64,000 nucleotides of DNA from Hyphomicrobiales bacterium (GTDB lineage Bacteria; Pseudomonadota; Alphaproteobacteria; Rhizobiales; Kaistiaceae). Under the pieces are notes generated by a model, which was not told the DNA's origin, searched no databases, and saw only the letters and a program-made list of their open reading frames with translations. Position numbers and translations under genes: made by a program. Below are positions 26,152 to 34,529 of this stretch, piece after piece (position 1 is the first letter of the stretch; every line of letters begins with the position of its first letter). Location: assembly GCA_017305635.1 (NCBI GenBank), contig JAFKKF010000010.1, forward strand, positions 248,001 to 312,000, in the 5' to 3' direction.

Positions 26152-27255
26152 TCAGACCCTCACTATGGCGGCGATCGGCGCTTCCCCCGGTTTGCATTGA
26201 TGTTCCGTACCGCCGGATACGAAGATCGCCGCATCGCCGGTAACCGACGTGATGACGGCGCCGAGCGACGCGCGCGCGTGACGCTCGTAGTTGATGTCAG
26301 CATCGGACAGCATGGTCGTCCGCCGACCGCGCAGCATCCCGCCGGGCGGCGCCTCCGCCTTGGCGAAGATCGCCACGATCCGGTCGGGGGCCGGCGTGCT
26401 GCCATCGCCGAGGGCGTTGCCCGCCGCGGCGCGGATGGCGTCGGCGTCACAGACGTCCTTGAGCACGGCATGGCCGATGCGAAGGTCCCCGCCCGCGGTC
26501 GGCGAATTGCCGAAGAGGAGGATCTCGCAGTTCCTGAGCTCGCCGCCGGCGGAGGTATTGGCGACCGAGGAATAGAGGTCCATGCGCTGCGCGATGATCG
26601 CATCGCCAAGGTCCTTCTCGGCCACCTCGCCGAGAGCGAGCGCCACGCCGAGGGCCGTCGCGCCGCGGGCATAGGGCTTGGAGCCGTTGGGGTCGCGGGT
26701 GACGAGCCTGGCGCCGCGCTTGTCGGCATCGGCGACGGCCGCCGGCGTAAGCAGGGGCCCTTTGACCTGGACATAGTGGACGTCGCCCGCCGCGGTGATG
26801 CCGGCCTCGGCCTGCGCCTTGCGGACGGCGGCGGCGACCTCGCGGACCTCGGCCATGGTGCCGACTTCCTCGGGGGCGAAGTCGCGGGTCACGGCTATGC
26901 CGATGGCGAGCCGCTTGTCCTTGTCCTTTGCCGGGCCCTTTGCTGGGTCCTTTGCCTCGCTGCGGGTGAAGAAGGTGGCATGCGGGCTGAGCACGCCCTC
27001 GGTCCCGCCCGACCAGACGAAGGCGACGCGCTTTGCCACTTCTTCAGGCGAAATGCCCAGGCGGCGTGCAAGCGCGAGGGAGAAAGAGAGCGTGGCGAAG
27101 CCCCGGGTGAAGTCGTTGGCGCCGCCGTTCCCCTCGGTCTTGCCGATCGAAGCGACGATTTCCTTCGGATCGACGGTCTTGGCGTCGATCAGACGCTCGA
27201 GGCCCGAAACATCGCTCGGGCTATTCATCAGAACCTTGTGAACGCCTACCCGCAT
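26152..27255 (-). CDS. Ring-opening amidohydrolase (cyanuric acid amidohydrolase/barbiturase family)
   Basis: A 367-residue enzyme of the rare AtzD/TrzD/barbiturase family, which hydrolyses cyclic amides such as cyanuric acid or barbiturate. The three homologous repeats and their lysines are visible: IGKTEGNGGANDFTRG (K39), YVQVKGPLLTP (K165) and AIFAKAEAPPGG (K299). Candidate serine partners lie in WSGGTEG (S82), NTSAGGEL (S236) and FVSGGTEHQ (S347). A short lysine/proline-rich insert (about residues 100-114) interrupts repeat one. The ATG at 27255 has GGGAGACGTC before it. It heads an operon with a BMP importer and an amidase, divergent from an IclR regulator. Whether the ring is cyanuric acid, barbiturate or another cannot be told here. 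Confidence 0.9.
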   Translation of the reverse strand: MRVGVHKVLMNSPSDVSGLERLIDAKTVDPKEIVASIGKTEGNGGANDFTRGFATLSFSLALARRLGISPEEVAKRVAFVWSGGTEGVLSPHATFFTRSEAKDPAKGPAKDKDKRLAIGIAVTRDFAPEEVGTMAEVREVAAAVRKAQAEAGITAAGDVHYVQVKGPLLTPAAVADADKRGARLVTRDPNGSKPYARGATALGVALALGEVAEKDLGDAIIAQRMDLYSSVANTSAGGELRNCEILLFGNSPTAGGDLRIGHAVLKDVCDADAIRAAAGNALGDGSTPAPDRIVAIFAKAEAPPGGMLRGRRTTMLSDADINYERHARASLGAVITSVTGDAAIFVSGGTEHQCKPGEAPIAAIVRV

Positions 27256-27324
27256 GACGTCTCCCGCAGCTTTGTGGAACGAATGGTAGCCGGGCGTGGC
27301 CCGCCGGCAACTCGGTTGGCATGT

Positions 27325-27344
27325 ATTTTTCACGATGTGGAAAT
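27325..27344. promoter_or_regulatory. Imperfect palindrome in the divergent IclR/amidohydrolase promoter region
   Basis: Within the 143-base divergent region the sequence ATTTTTCAC-GAT-GTGGAAAT forms an imperfect inverted repeat (TTTCAC against GTGGAAA, one base bulged). It is the most AT-rich and most symmetrical part of the region. Position and symmetry suit an IclR-type operator controlling both directions; this is inference. Confidence 0.35.
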
Positions 27345-27398
27345 GGACTAGTCTGAGAAACGGTAGGCGCCGGAGCGCCCACCCCTTGAGGTCGCCAC

Positions 27399-28220
27399 AT
27401 GACCGACGAGCGCGAAATTGGGCACGGCGTCCAGTCCGTGGTGCGCGCACTCGCCATCCTCGACGCCTTGGCGGAGAGCGAGGGAGGGCTGACGCTGAGC
27501 ATGCTCGCCCGCCGCGTCGCGCTTCCGCCTTCCAGCGCCCATCGCCTCCTGACCACGCTGCAGCGCGAGCAATTCGTGCGCTTCGACCAGATGTCCCGGT
27601 CATGGCTGGTGGGCCTGCGCGCCTTCACGGTCGGCAATGCCTTTCTCCAGTCCCGCAACGTGGTGAGCCTCGCGCGGCCCTACATGCGCCGGCTGATGGA
27701 GGAATCGAAGGAGACGGTGAACCTCTACCTGCTCGTCGGCAGCGACCCCGTCTGCAAGGCCCAGGTGCAATCCCGGATCATGATCCGGGCCATATCCAAG
27801 CCCGGCGGCACGCTCCTCGTTCACCGCTCGGCGGCGGGCAAGGCGATGCTCTCACGCTCCCGGCGGCAAGAGGTGGCCGAGATCATCGAGCACCGCGGCA
27901 TGGCGCGGGCGACCGCCAATACCATCGTCAGCTTCGACCGCCTGGTCGAGGACCTGGCGAAGACCCGTGCCCGCGGCTTCGCCATCGACGACGAGGAGTT
28001 CACTCCCGGGCTGCGCTGCGTCGCCGCGCCGATCGTGGACGAGAACGGCGTGTCACAAGCTGCGCTTTCGGTGGCGGGCCCGAGCGACCGCATGATCGAC
28101 AATCGCCTCATGGAACTCGGCAAGGCGATCGGCGAAGCAGCGCGGATGGTGAGCCGCGAACTCGGGGCCGTGGGCGAAGACGCCTCTCATAGGCCTGCGA
28201 CGCCGAGGGCTTCGGACTAG
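27399..28220 (+). CDS. IclR-family transcriptional regulator
   Basis: A 273-residue regulator. The N-terminal winged HTH (HGVQSVVRALAILDALAESEGGLTLSMLARRVALPPSSAHRLLTTLQ, residues about 9-55) is followed by an IclR effector domain with GTLLVHRSAAGKAMLS, ARGFAIDDEEFTPGLRCVAAPIVDENG and VAGPSDRM. It is transcribed away from the ring-opening amidohydrolase operon and is its likely ligand-responsive regulator. In pathways of this type the ligand is often the ring compound or its first product. Confidence 0.93.
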   Translation: MTDEREIGHGVQSVVRALAILDALAESEGGLTLSMLARRVALPPSSAHRLLTTLQREQFVRFDQMSRSWLVGLRAFTVGNAFLQSRNVVSLARPYMRRLMEESKETVNLYLLVGSDPVCKAQVQSRIMIRAISKPGGTLLVHRSAAGKAMLSRSRRQEVAEIIEHRGMARATANTIVSFDRLVEDLAKTRARGFAIDDEEFTPGLRCVAAPIVDENGVSQAALSVAGPSDRMIDNRLMELGKAIGEAARMVSRELGAVGEDASHRPATPRASD

Positions 28221-28377
28221 GTTGACCAGTCCCGTCGGCTGCCGCGTTTCCGTATTCTCGTGCCACGCCCTGCCCGGCGAGTACGAGGCTTCGATTGCCG
28301 CTTAGCGAACTGCGACCAGGTGAGGCGAGACAACCGCAGAAATCCGCCACCTGATAAGGCTAGATAAGGCGGTCAAT

Positions 28378-28391
28378 TGGCGGAGACGGAG
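28378..28391. repeat. Distal attachment-site copy of the island (direct repeat)
   Basis: The sequence TGGCGGAGACGGAG repeats the tRNA-Ser 3' end found at 42024-42037. It lies 158 bases past the stop of the IclR gene and marks the chromosome/island boundary far from the integrase. Confidence 0.82.
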
Positions 28392-28411
28392 ACCGTCTAC
28401 TTAAGGCTCTA

Positions 28412-28429
28412 ACTTACTGCAATGTAAGT
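28412..28429. promoter_or_regulatory. Inverted repeat ACTTAC-N6-GTAAGT at the left end of the island
   Basis: Perfect 6-base arms ACTTAC and GTAAGT flank TGCAAT. The site lies 21 bases inside the left attachment repeat and upstream of the first island gene, in AT-rich DNA that includes a TATATAC box at about 28452. It could be an operator or an excisionase/integrase accessory site. Confidence 0.35.
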
Positions 28430-28514
28430 GATATGCCTGACGATATCATCTTATATACCCGGCTTTGTACCCGGCATTTTCCGCGTAGATCTCCGTGATC
28501 AATCTCCGCGAAAG

Positions 28515-29339
28515 ATGCACTATCGCTCGATGAGCTCGGGCAAGCCATCTGTTCGAAGGCAAGGCCGTGTTGGCAATGTAGAAGTCGACTACGTCCGCGG
28601 CGAGGATCTGTTTCCTGCCAGGTGGCCTTCCGAGGAAGACCGAAAGGCGGCTTTCCTGTTTCCTCGACAGCTCCCGGCAAACCAAAGCCTGCATCACGAA
28701 GACGGACCGCCCACGTCGGTAGCTGCTGCGAATGCGACCGGCGTCGACCCGGACCGCGGACCCGGAGATGTGGGGCTGGCCGCGAGGGACCTGAACGTCT
28801 TCGACGAGGCCGGCTGGTTCGTCCACTGCATGGCAGTACTGACGCAGTGTGGCTGGATGCAAGACTCGAAGTTGGCATCGAACGTGCGCGACGCCGTGTT
28901 TGCGCGCGCCCCAGATGACGCGGGCCTAGCCGCAGCGGATGCCGACCCAAGTCTGGCTGAGATGAAACTTCTGGAACTGGCCGCCCGTCATCTGGCGGAT
29001 CCCTTTGGCCAAGTCTGGTATGTCGCCAGCATGCTTTCCCTCTTCTTCGTGCATCAAGACGATATGCGGGTTGGCTTTTTGTGGGCGGAGTACCAAGGCC
29101 GGCTACTGCATGAGAGGGACGCAGTCCGTGGAAAGACAGTTCGCGCAGGTGGCCGCGACGGTGCGAGGCAGAAAGCAGAAAACAATCGAAGTCGGCGGCA
29201 CGAAATCCTCAGGATGATGCAGGAGTTGACCGAGAAGGGGATCAAAGTCTCGCAGGCAGCCGCGCTGGTACACAGGCGAGGCTACGGGAAAAGCCCTGAC
29301 GCCAACCGCAAATCGTGGAATCGATCTCAGAAGAAATAA
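28515..29339 (+). CDS. Hypothetical island protein
   Basis: I do not recognise this protein. From ATG 28515 the frame gives 274 residues; an in-frame GTG at 28428 would add 29. The C-terminal half looks most protein-like: AEMKLLELAARHLADPFGQVWYVASMLSLFFV, then a basic segment and RHEILRMMQELTEKGIKVSQAAALVHRRGYG, which could form a small helix-turn-helix. The N-terminal 100 residues are less convincing, so the true start may be later, for example ATG 28830 (MAVLTQCGW). It is the first gene inside the left end of the island and precedes an AlpA gene, a common arrangement for island regulators. Confidence 0.5.
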   Translation: MHYRSMSSGKPSVRRQGRVGNVEVDYVRGEDLFPARWPSEEDRKAAFLFPRQLPANQSLHHEDGPPTSVAAANATGVDPDRGPGDVGLAARDLNVFDEAGWFVHCMAVLTQCGWMQDSKLASNVRDAVFARAPDDAGLAAADADPSLAEMKLLELAARHLADPFGQVWYVASMLSLFFVHQDDMRVGFLWAEYQGRLLHERDAVRGKTVRAGGRDGARQKAENNRSRRHEILRMMQELTEKGIKVSQAAALVHRRGYGKSPDANRKSWNRSQKK

Positions 29340-29413
29340 GCGGACAATGGGGGCAATGTCCCGGTCGTCTCAGCCATCCTCATTGCAGCGCATGTCGTCG
29401 CCGAGCAATCAGG

Positions 29414-29626
29414 ATGCCCTACGATCACCAGTTCGCGGAACCGCTTCTTCGGGATGTCGAGGCTGCTGAGATTCTGGCGTGTTCTCGCGCCACGTTCTGG
29501 CGGCGCGTCGCCGACGGGACGGTCCCTCGCCCCATCAAGTTTGGCGGTGCCAGCCGCTGGCCGTTGAGCGAAATTCTAGCCGTCGTTGAAAAGGCCAAGG
29601 CCGTTCGCGACCTCCTTCGCTCGTAG
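29414..29626 (+). CDS. AlpA-family DNA-binding protein
   Basis: A 70-residue MerR-like winged-helix protein: EPLLRDVEAAEILACSRATFWRRVADGTVPRPIKFGGASRWPLSEI. The pattern of a helix-turn-helix followed by PRPIKFG...RWP is diagnostic of AlpA/phage regulatory proteins, which switch on integrase or act as excisionase-like factors in P4-type islands. The ATG at 29414 has AGG immediately upstream and fits the usual length. It probably controls excision of this island, although the integrase is at the opposite end. Confidence 0.85.
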   Translation: MPYDHQFAEPLLRDVEAAEILACSRATFWRRVADGTVPRPIKFGGASRWPLSEILAVVEKAKAVRDLLRS

Positions 29627-29675
29627 CGTTCACTCTCCACATGAAGCGGCTCGGAGGCGCAGCGACCACGAGAGC

Positions 29676-31877
29676 TCAGCGGATGGAGACTTCGAGTTCC
29701 TTCACCTCGACGAGAGCAGCGACCTCCGAATAGAGGTCTACTGAGTGGCCGGGTGCGGAGATGGAGATGACGAGAGCATAACGAGAGCGATCAGACACAC
29801 GACGTTGGCCAACATGGGACTTCCACCAGCCTCCCACCGGATAGACGGCGATGGCATCGTGTCCGGCTAGTTCGACCGCCGGTCCTCGCCAGACATCGCA
29901 GTGGAGCGAGCCTGCCTGAATGGCCTTCGGACCGAGAAGCCAGTAGCTTTTTTCGCCTTGCGGCTCGGTCCCGTCCTTTGCCTGACTGGCAGAGATGCGG
30001 CTCTTGAAGCGGGCATCGGTCTCCGTCCGCTTCTTCATGTCGAAGCGCAGTCCAAACGAACGATATGTGTCGGGCCGTGTCGCGGCCTTGCCGGTCAGGT
30101 TCGGCTCGACGAAGTAGGAGAGCGTGATCTTCATGGTGACGATCTCGTTCTCCAGCCGCTCCAATGCCGTTCGCGGCCAAGGAAGATCGTAGAAATGCAT
30201 CTCATTGAAGACGCCGCTCCGACCATCGGCGCCGAGCGTAAAGGGCTGTATCTCAGTCTCAGCGACGAGCGTCACGTCATTGCTTGCCGAGAGGATTGCG
30301 CGCTCGATGTCAGGTACACCGTAGCCTACCTCACGCAGGATTTGCTGCTTCTCTGCCTTCGATCCGCTCTTCCAACTGACACCATGCCCAACGAGTTTTC
30401 TTCGGATCGGCTGCGGCCAATTTGCAGAGTCGACGGCGAGAGCACGGTGAGTCTCCGGCCAACGGGCTGGCAGCGCGGCCTGTAGCCTGCCTATGAAATT
30501 TCCGGCCATTCCAGCGGCTGCGCTCGTCGCCCAGAACGGGACCAGCGGCTCCCGCTCAACATCCGATCCCGGGGCCAAGAGGGAAACCGACGGTCCCCAG
30601 GCGCAAAAGCCCGATGTGTCGGAAAGCATGTTGCCGGCCTCGAACAACACTTCGGGCTTGATCGGCGTCAGGTCTTCGGGAAGCGACTGCGATCCACGGC
30701 TGAAGGGGCTGCGATGGCTGGCAGGCACAACAGGTTTGAGGTCCGGCGGCGGCGCGGGAGGCTCCTCTTTGCGGGTGAAGCCGCCGATGGTCAGGGCGTT
30801 CCAGCTTTGCGCGGGGTCCTCGAGCGGCTGCGACGGCAGCACATCTCCTTTCATCCCGCCGGAAACATTGCCGGTGGCCGCAAGCACCAAACGCTTAGGA
30901 CGTTCCGAAGCCGGCGCGCTGTCGGCAAGATCACCGGGCATCGATCCTGCGGCAACCTGGTCGAGCGCCCCGCTCCACGTGGACGGGCGATCGGACGGGA
31001 AGTCGGCGGCGGTGGTGGCGAGGCAGAAGGTACGGGGAACGCCGGGGCGCTCGGTCTCGACAAGGGCGACAGCGCCTTGCGTCACGATACCGTAGCTCGG
31101 CGGTTTCGTGGGCGGAAAGCCATAGGGCGGGAGCAGCTTCATCGACTCCGCGCCGTGGGTGAGCTCGATAGGCTGGCTGCCGCTCATGAGCGTCTCCAGA
31201 TCGCCATAGAGAACGAGGCCCGTCAGTGGCGTTCCGTGCCCGCCGTCCGGATGATGGTCATCCGTGCCCCATGCTGCGTCGTAGGCCCATGCGCCGGCTA
31301 GTCCGCGGACGATCAGCGGATGCGCGGCACTGACGCCGGTATCCAGCGCGCACACTACTGGCGCATCGCCTGCTGGCGGTGTCACGCGACCGGCAAGCTC
31401 AGCTACCCAATCACGCTGCCCCAATCCGCTATCGCCTCGTTCAAGGAACGGCTCGATCGTACCCGTCGCCTTCCTGATTTCGGTGACCGCGCCCGGTAGC
31501 CTCGCTACGAAGGTCGCGAGTGCGCCGGCGGCGGCATGAACGAAAAGAACTGTCGTATCGGGAAAGACGAGCCGGTCGGCATGGACATCGAGGTTCGCGC
31601 CGCGCGCCAGCTCGGCGAGGCGATCGGAGATCGCAGTGGGCTGGCGAACCCAAAGCTCCCACCACATTATCCCAGGAGCGGCGAGATCGACGTCGGCAGT
31701 GAAGAGCGCACGCCCCTCGGCGGCGCGCACCGTCTCAATGGATTCGAATTTGTCGAGGTCCGGACGTCGGTGATTGCCTGGATCGCGCCCGTAGTCCTCA
31801 ATCCTCCCGCGCAGAAAGGCGCGTGCGTCGTCCGGCACGAAGAGCAGTGCGCTTTCGGTGCGGTCGTCATTGCGCAC
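29676..31877 (-). CDS. S8 subtilisin-like protease, IetS-like, N-terminally truncated
   Basis: A 733-residue subtilase without signal peptide. Catalytic residues are visible: aspartate in VVCALDTGVSAAHPLI (about residue 181), histidine in DGGHGTPLTGLVLYGDL (about 213) and serine in FWATSAAAGMAGNFIG (about 453). It resembles the large cytoplasmic subtilases that pair with an AAA ATPase in the IetAS anti-phage system. No AAA ATPase gene is next to it. The frame is open back to a TAG about 90 bases before the GTG at 31877, and those upstream codons (ARTLEFPTQDVVVLRSV) read like the family's N-terminal domain. The 5' end of the gene therefore seems lost, probably at the junction with the resolvase module. 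Confidence 0.72.
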   Translation of the reverse strand: MRNDDRTESALLFVPDDARAFLRGRIEDYGRDPGNHRRPDLDKFESIETVRAAEGRALFTADVDLAAPGIMWWELWVRQPTAISDRLAELARGANLDVHADRLVFPDTTVLFVHAAAGALATFVARLPGAVTEIRKATGTIEPFLERGDSGLGQRDWVAELAGRVTPPAGDAPVVCALDTGVSAAHPLIVRGLAGAWAYDAAWGTDDHHPDGGHGTPLTGLVLYGDLETLMSGSQPIELTHGAESMKLLPPYGFPPTKPPSYGIVTQGAVALVETERPGVPRTFCLATTAADFPSDRPSTWSGALDQVAAGSMPGDLADSAPASERPKRLVLAATGNVSGGMKGDVLPSQPLEDPAQSWNALTIGGFTRKEEPPAPPPDLKPVVPASHRSPFSRGSQSLPEDLTPIKPEVLFEAGNMLSDTSGFCAWGPSVSLLAPGSDVEREPLVPFWATSAAAGMAGNFIGRLQAALPARWPETHRALAVDSANWPQPIRRKLVGHGVSWKSGSKAEKQQILREVGYGVPDIERAILSASNDVTLVAETEIQPFTLGADGRSGVFNEMHFYDLPWPRTALERLENEIVTMKITLSYFVEPNLTGKAATRPDTYRSFGLRFDMKKRTETDARFKSRISASQAKDGTEPQGEKSYWLLGPKAIQAGSLHCDVWRGPAVELAGHDAIAVYPVGGWWKSHVGQRRVSDRSRYALVISISAPGHSVDLYSEVAALVEVKELEVSIR

Positions 31878-32018
31878 CGAACGTAGAACGACGACATCCT
31901 GGGTAGGGAACTCAAGCGTACGGGCGCTTTCTGCCGCAAGACAAGGCTGCTATCGCCGCAAAGGTTCTAAACGAAGTCTGGAACTCCAGGTAACACCCGC
32001 TCTACCTGATCCCGCTCC

Positions 32019-32564
32019 CTAGCGAAGCCGGGAGATGGTGGAATGAGAAACGGCGTACGACTTGGCGATCTCAACAAGCGGCTCGCCGGCAGTGCGCCGG
32101 TCGAGAGCTTCACGACGCTGATGGGGAGTAAGCTTGGGCTTTCGTCCCATCCGCACCCCCCTCGCCTTCGCCCGCTCGCGTCCGTCAGTTGTTCTTGCCC
32201 GTATGAGATCTCGCTCAAACTCAGCCAGTCCCCCGAGGACGGTCAGCATAAGCCGCCCGTGCGCCGTAGTAGTGTCAGCCCAAGCGTCCTTTAGGGACCT
32301 GAAGCCCGCGCCCTTTTCGGCCACCGTGTCGAGCGTGTTCAGCAGATCTCGCGTTGAACGCGCGAGCCGGTCAAGCCTGGTGACGACAAGAAGGTCACCG
32401 GCTTCGAGTGCCTTGATCGCGCGCGCAAGCTGCGCGCGATCCCTCACCGCGCCGCTGACCTTCTCTTTGAAAATCTTCGTCGCGCCGGCGTGCTTGAGCT
32501 CATCTACCTGCGCATCGAGCGCCTGCCCATCAGTGGAGACGCGCGCGTATCCGTATAAGGTCAT
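32019..32564 (-). CDS. Serine recombinase (resolvase/invertase)
   Basis: A 181-residue small serine recombinase. The catalytic serine is S10 in LYGYARVSTDGQ. VVTRLDRLARSTRDLLNTL and GRLMLTVLGGLAEFERDLIRARTTDGRERAKARG complete the catalytic domain and E-helix, and the C-terminal HTH is EIAKSYAVSHSTISRL. The ATG at 32564 matches the family's start and has AAGG 7 bases upstream; a longer frame adds non-homologous residues. A strong inverted repeat upstream is its likely recombination site. It appears inserted between the truncated protease gene and the rest of the island. Confidence 0.93.
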   Translation of the reverse strand: MTLYGYARVSTDGQALDAQVDELKHAGATKIFKEKVSGAVRDRAQLARAIKALEAGDLLVVTRLDRLARSTRDLLNTLDTVAEKGAGFRSLKDAWADTTTAHGRLMLTVLGGLAEFERDLIRARTTDGRERAKARGVRMGRKPKLTPHQRREALDRRTAGEPLVEIAKSYAVSHSTISRLR

Positions 32565-32590
32565 CTCCCGGCCTTTTCGCACGTGATTTA

Positions 32591-32665
32591 TGCACAGACT
32601 AAGCCATTGGCACGACTCGCTCAAGAAGTCTGTGCAAATATATTGAATTATGCACGCAGGCCTTG
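32591..32665. promoter_or_regulatory. Candidate res site upstream of the resolvase
   Basis: TGCACAGACT (32591-32600) and AGTCTGTGCA (32627-32636) form a perfect 10-base inverted repeat 26 bases apart. A further ATTATGCACGCAGG-like half-site at about 32647-32660 repeats the ATGCAC core. Inverted half-sites directly upstream of the gene are the layout of resolvase res subsites, which also serve as its operator. Confidence 0.55.
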
Positions 32666-32873
32666 CGAGACACGTTTTCGCGATATGCTGACGCCGACGT
32701 CCTGAACTGCAACCCTTCTGACCACCGGCGCCTATGCCGTTCGTTCGCAGCGGACTGAGGGCGACGCACACGCGAACGCACCTCGACCCCTCGGGCGGGA
32801 AGATGTTGACAGGAAACCAGGCGAACCCAGTGACACCGCTTGGAATTTGTTCGTCGAAGGCCTTCTCCCGCAA

Positions 32874-34325
32874 TTACATTATCTGGAAGGCCGGATTTTT
32901 CTTCTCGCCGAGGCGGAAGCCAACGATACCTCCGTCCTGTGAAACTTTTATGCCTACTCCTAGTTTGCTAAGCTGTTGGGCGGCCGCTAGCCGCCCACCC
33001 GACGGGCTACCGCCTGGGATTTTCAAAATCGCCCCTACCGCAAGAAGGTCTCCGTCAAATGAGATGACTGTGGCTCCGTCAATAGCCACTAGCTCTTGTC
33101 GCAATCGTCGATCCAATTTGTGGAACTTCCTAGTTCCAATCATTTGGCGAATAGCCTTAGCCTTTGTAGTTTCCGACCGCCGGAAAAAATCCTCCTCGCT
33201 TGCCACAACCTTTTTCAATTTCGACATGCGGGAACTGCTGACGATGCCTAGGCACGCTCCAGTGCGTGAGAAAGAGGCATCTAGGCAGGTTTCGTAGACC
33301 GCCTTTCGAATTTCGGTATTCTGTGGCGTGCCCATTTGAGTGAGAACGGGCTCATGAGTGAGAAAGCTCCAACGCCCAGACCGTCGGGCAAACAGCATCT
33401 TTCCGTCACGAAAGACGAGAATTTCACCGCCTCTATTTAGACATAGCGCAACACGGCGGCGCTTCTTGTCATGAGTCGTCCATTCGGCGACCGGTGCGTG
33501 TCGGAGAGCGCAGGACCAAATATCAGCCCCACTAAGCGCCAGCGAGGCGTGACCCACAAGCCTTTCGTAAAAATCGAACTCCAGCAGCGTGTCGTATCCG
33601 TTGGTCAAAACCGCACCAAAATCATGCGCACCAATGGCTCGCAACGAAACAGCGCCTTCGGGCTGGGGCTTCATCCTAAATCCAATTGCTGCGGAAATGG
33701 CTGAGCCTTCGTACAAACGAGATGACCAACGCGACAACTGGTCGATCCCAGACAGCAGCGTCTCTGCCGGCAGGTTAGGTGAGCTCAGCGCCTGAGCCAC
33801 CACCCGCCGCGAAAAGGTTGACAGAAAATCGTACTTGAGAGGACCCGCGAGAGCCTCACTCATCGGGCCGATGACTTCCACGAACGCTCGGACGACTGCT
33901 ATCTCAGGCACGATCGTGGCGTTGGCAGCTGCGAATGGTTGCGGTCGTGTGAGCACTAGTCGATAGTCATCTTCTGTCGACGCCTTGAAGGCTATAGACA
34001 CAGGATCACGGAACGCCACCGTCGCTTCCCGAGGCGACGATTTCTCTGAGCGACCTTCGAGACGTGCGCCCGAAAAGAATGGGACCAGAAATTCCTCCGA
34101 AATCTCCCGCAGAAGTATCTCCCGCATTTCGCCCCACACCCCCCAGTTCTTGGAGCCGCTTTTCGCCGGCTTTATTTTCGCCGGTGACAATTCCATCACC
34201 ATTGCTCGTCTGTCCATCGCGATTGCGAGCGTAAACGGGGCGCTTGGCCTTTGAGTGGCAGTAGTGAAGTAGCCCATCGGGTAGGATGGAGTGCGGCCAA
34301 ACTTAATCGTCTTTACACTAGCCAC
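32874..34325 (-). CDS. Putative nucleotide sensor with a C-terminal DAC (DisA-N-like) fold domain
   Basis: I can place only the C-terminus. About the last 110 residues (KLDRRLRQELVAIDGATVISFDGDLLAVGAIL, then GGRLAAAQQLSKLGVGIKVSQDGGIVGF) follow the diadenylate cyclase fold: a DGA motif, and a GGRxAAA where active DisA enzymes have GTRHR. The RHR residues are absent, so ligand sensing is likelier than synthesis. Such DAC-like domains (DACNx families) have been described as sensors in immune loci; the subfamily here is unsure. The N-terminal 370 residues are unrecognised. I chose GTG 34325, with AAGGAGG 5 bases upstream, over TTG 34457 or ATG 34427, whose extra residues look non-coding. Base composition is clearly less GC-rich than the neighbours. 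Confidence 0.6.
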   Translation of the reverse strand: MASVKTIKFGRTPSYPMGYFTTATQRPSAPFTLAIAMDRRAMVMELSPAKIKPAKSGSKNWGVWGEMREILLREISEEFLVPFFSGARLEGRSEKSSPREATVAFRDPVSIAFKASTEDDYRLVLTRPQPFAAANATIVPEIAVVRAFVEVIGPMSEALAGPLKYDFLSTFSRRVVAQALSSPNLPAETLLSGIDQLSRWSSRLYEGSAISAAIGFRMKPQPEGAVSLRAIGAHDFGAVLTNGYDTLLEFDFYERLVGHASLALSGADIWSCALRHAPVAEWTTHDKKRRRVALCLNRGGEILVFRDGKMLFARRSGRWSFLTHEPVLTQMGTPQNTEIRKAVYETCLDASFSRTGACLGIVSSSRMSKLKKVVASEEDFFRRSETTKAKAIRQMIGTRKFHKLDRRLRQELVAIDGATVISFDGDLLAVGAILKIPGGSPSGGRLAAAQQLSKLGVGIKVSQDGGIVGFRLGEKKNPAFQIM

Positions 34326-34529
34326 CACCTCCTCCTTCGTGCTCGGAGCCCCTCGCCGCCCGCGGAAGCGACGCGGACTCGCGGTGGCGGCAGGGGCCAG
34401 CCCCGCCTTGCGTCGACCTAACAACATGGGCGGAAAGTCCGGAGGAGCGCAGATCAAGTCGTATTTTCCCCGCGACCGGCTTTGAGCCAGCCGACCCGCC
34501 CCGCCTTCGCTTAATTGGTGTGAGGTACC

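Noticed and set aside
28446-28862. A 138-codon minus-strand frame at the left end of the island
   Set aside because: It overlaps the plus-strand hypothetical frame, which continues into a more convincing C-terminal region; neither start codon nor ribosome-binding site supports the minus frame. Kept as a reason for low confidence in the plus-strand N-terminus.
32565-32873. A 102-residue N-terminal extension of the resolvase
   Set aside because: Serine resolvases start at the YARVS strand; the extension would cover the inverted-repeat res candidate and has no homology-like features.
34326-34457. TTG/ATG starts further upstream for the DAC-like protein
   Set aside because: They lack well-placed ribosome-binding sites as good as AAGGAGG at 34331-34337, and they add a GC-rich, low-complexity segment unlike the rest of the gene.
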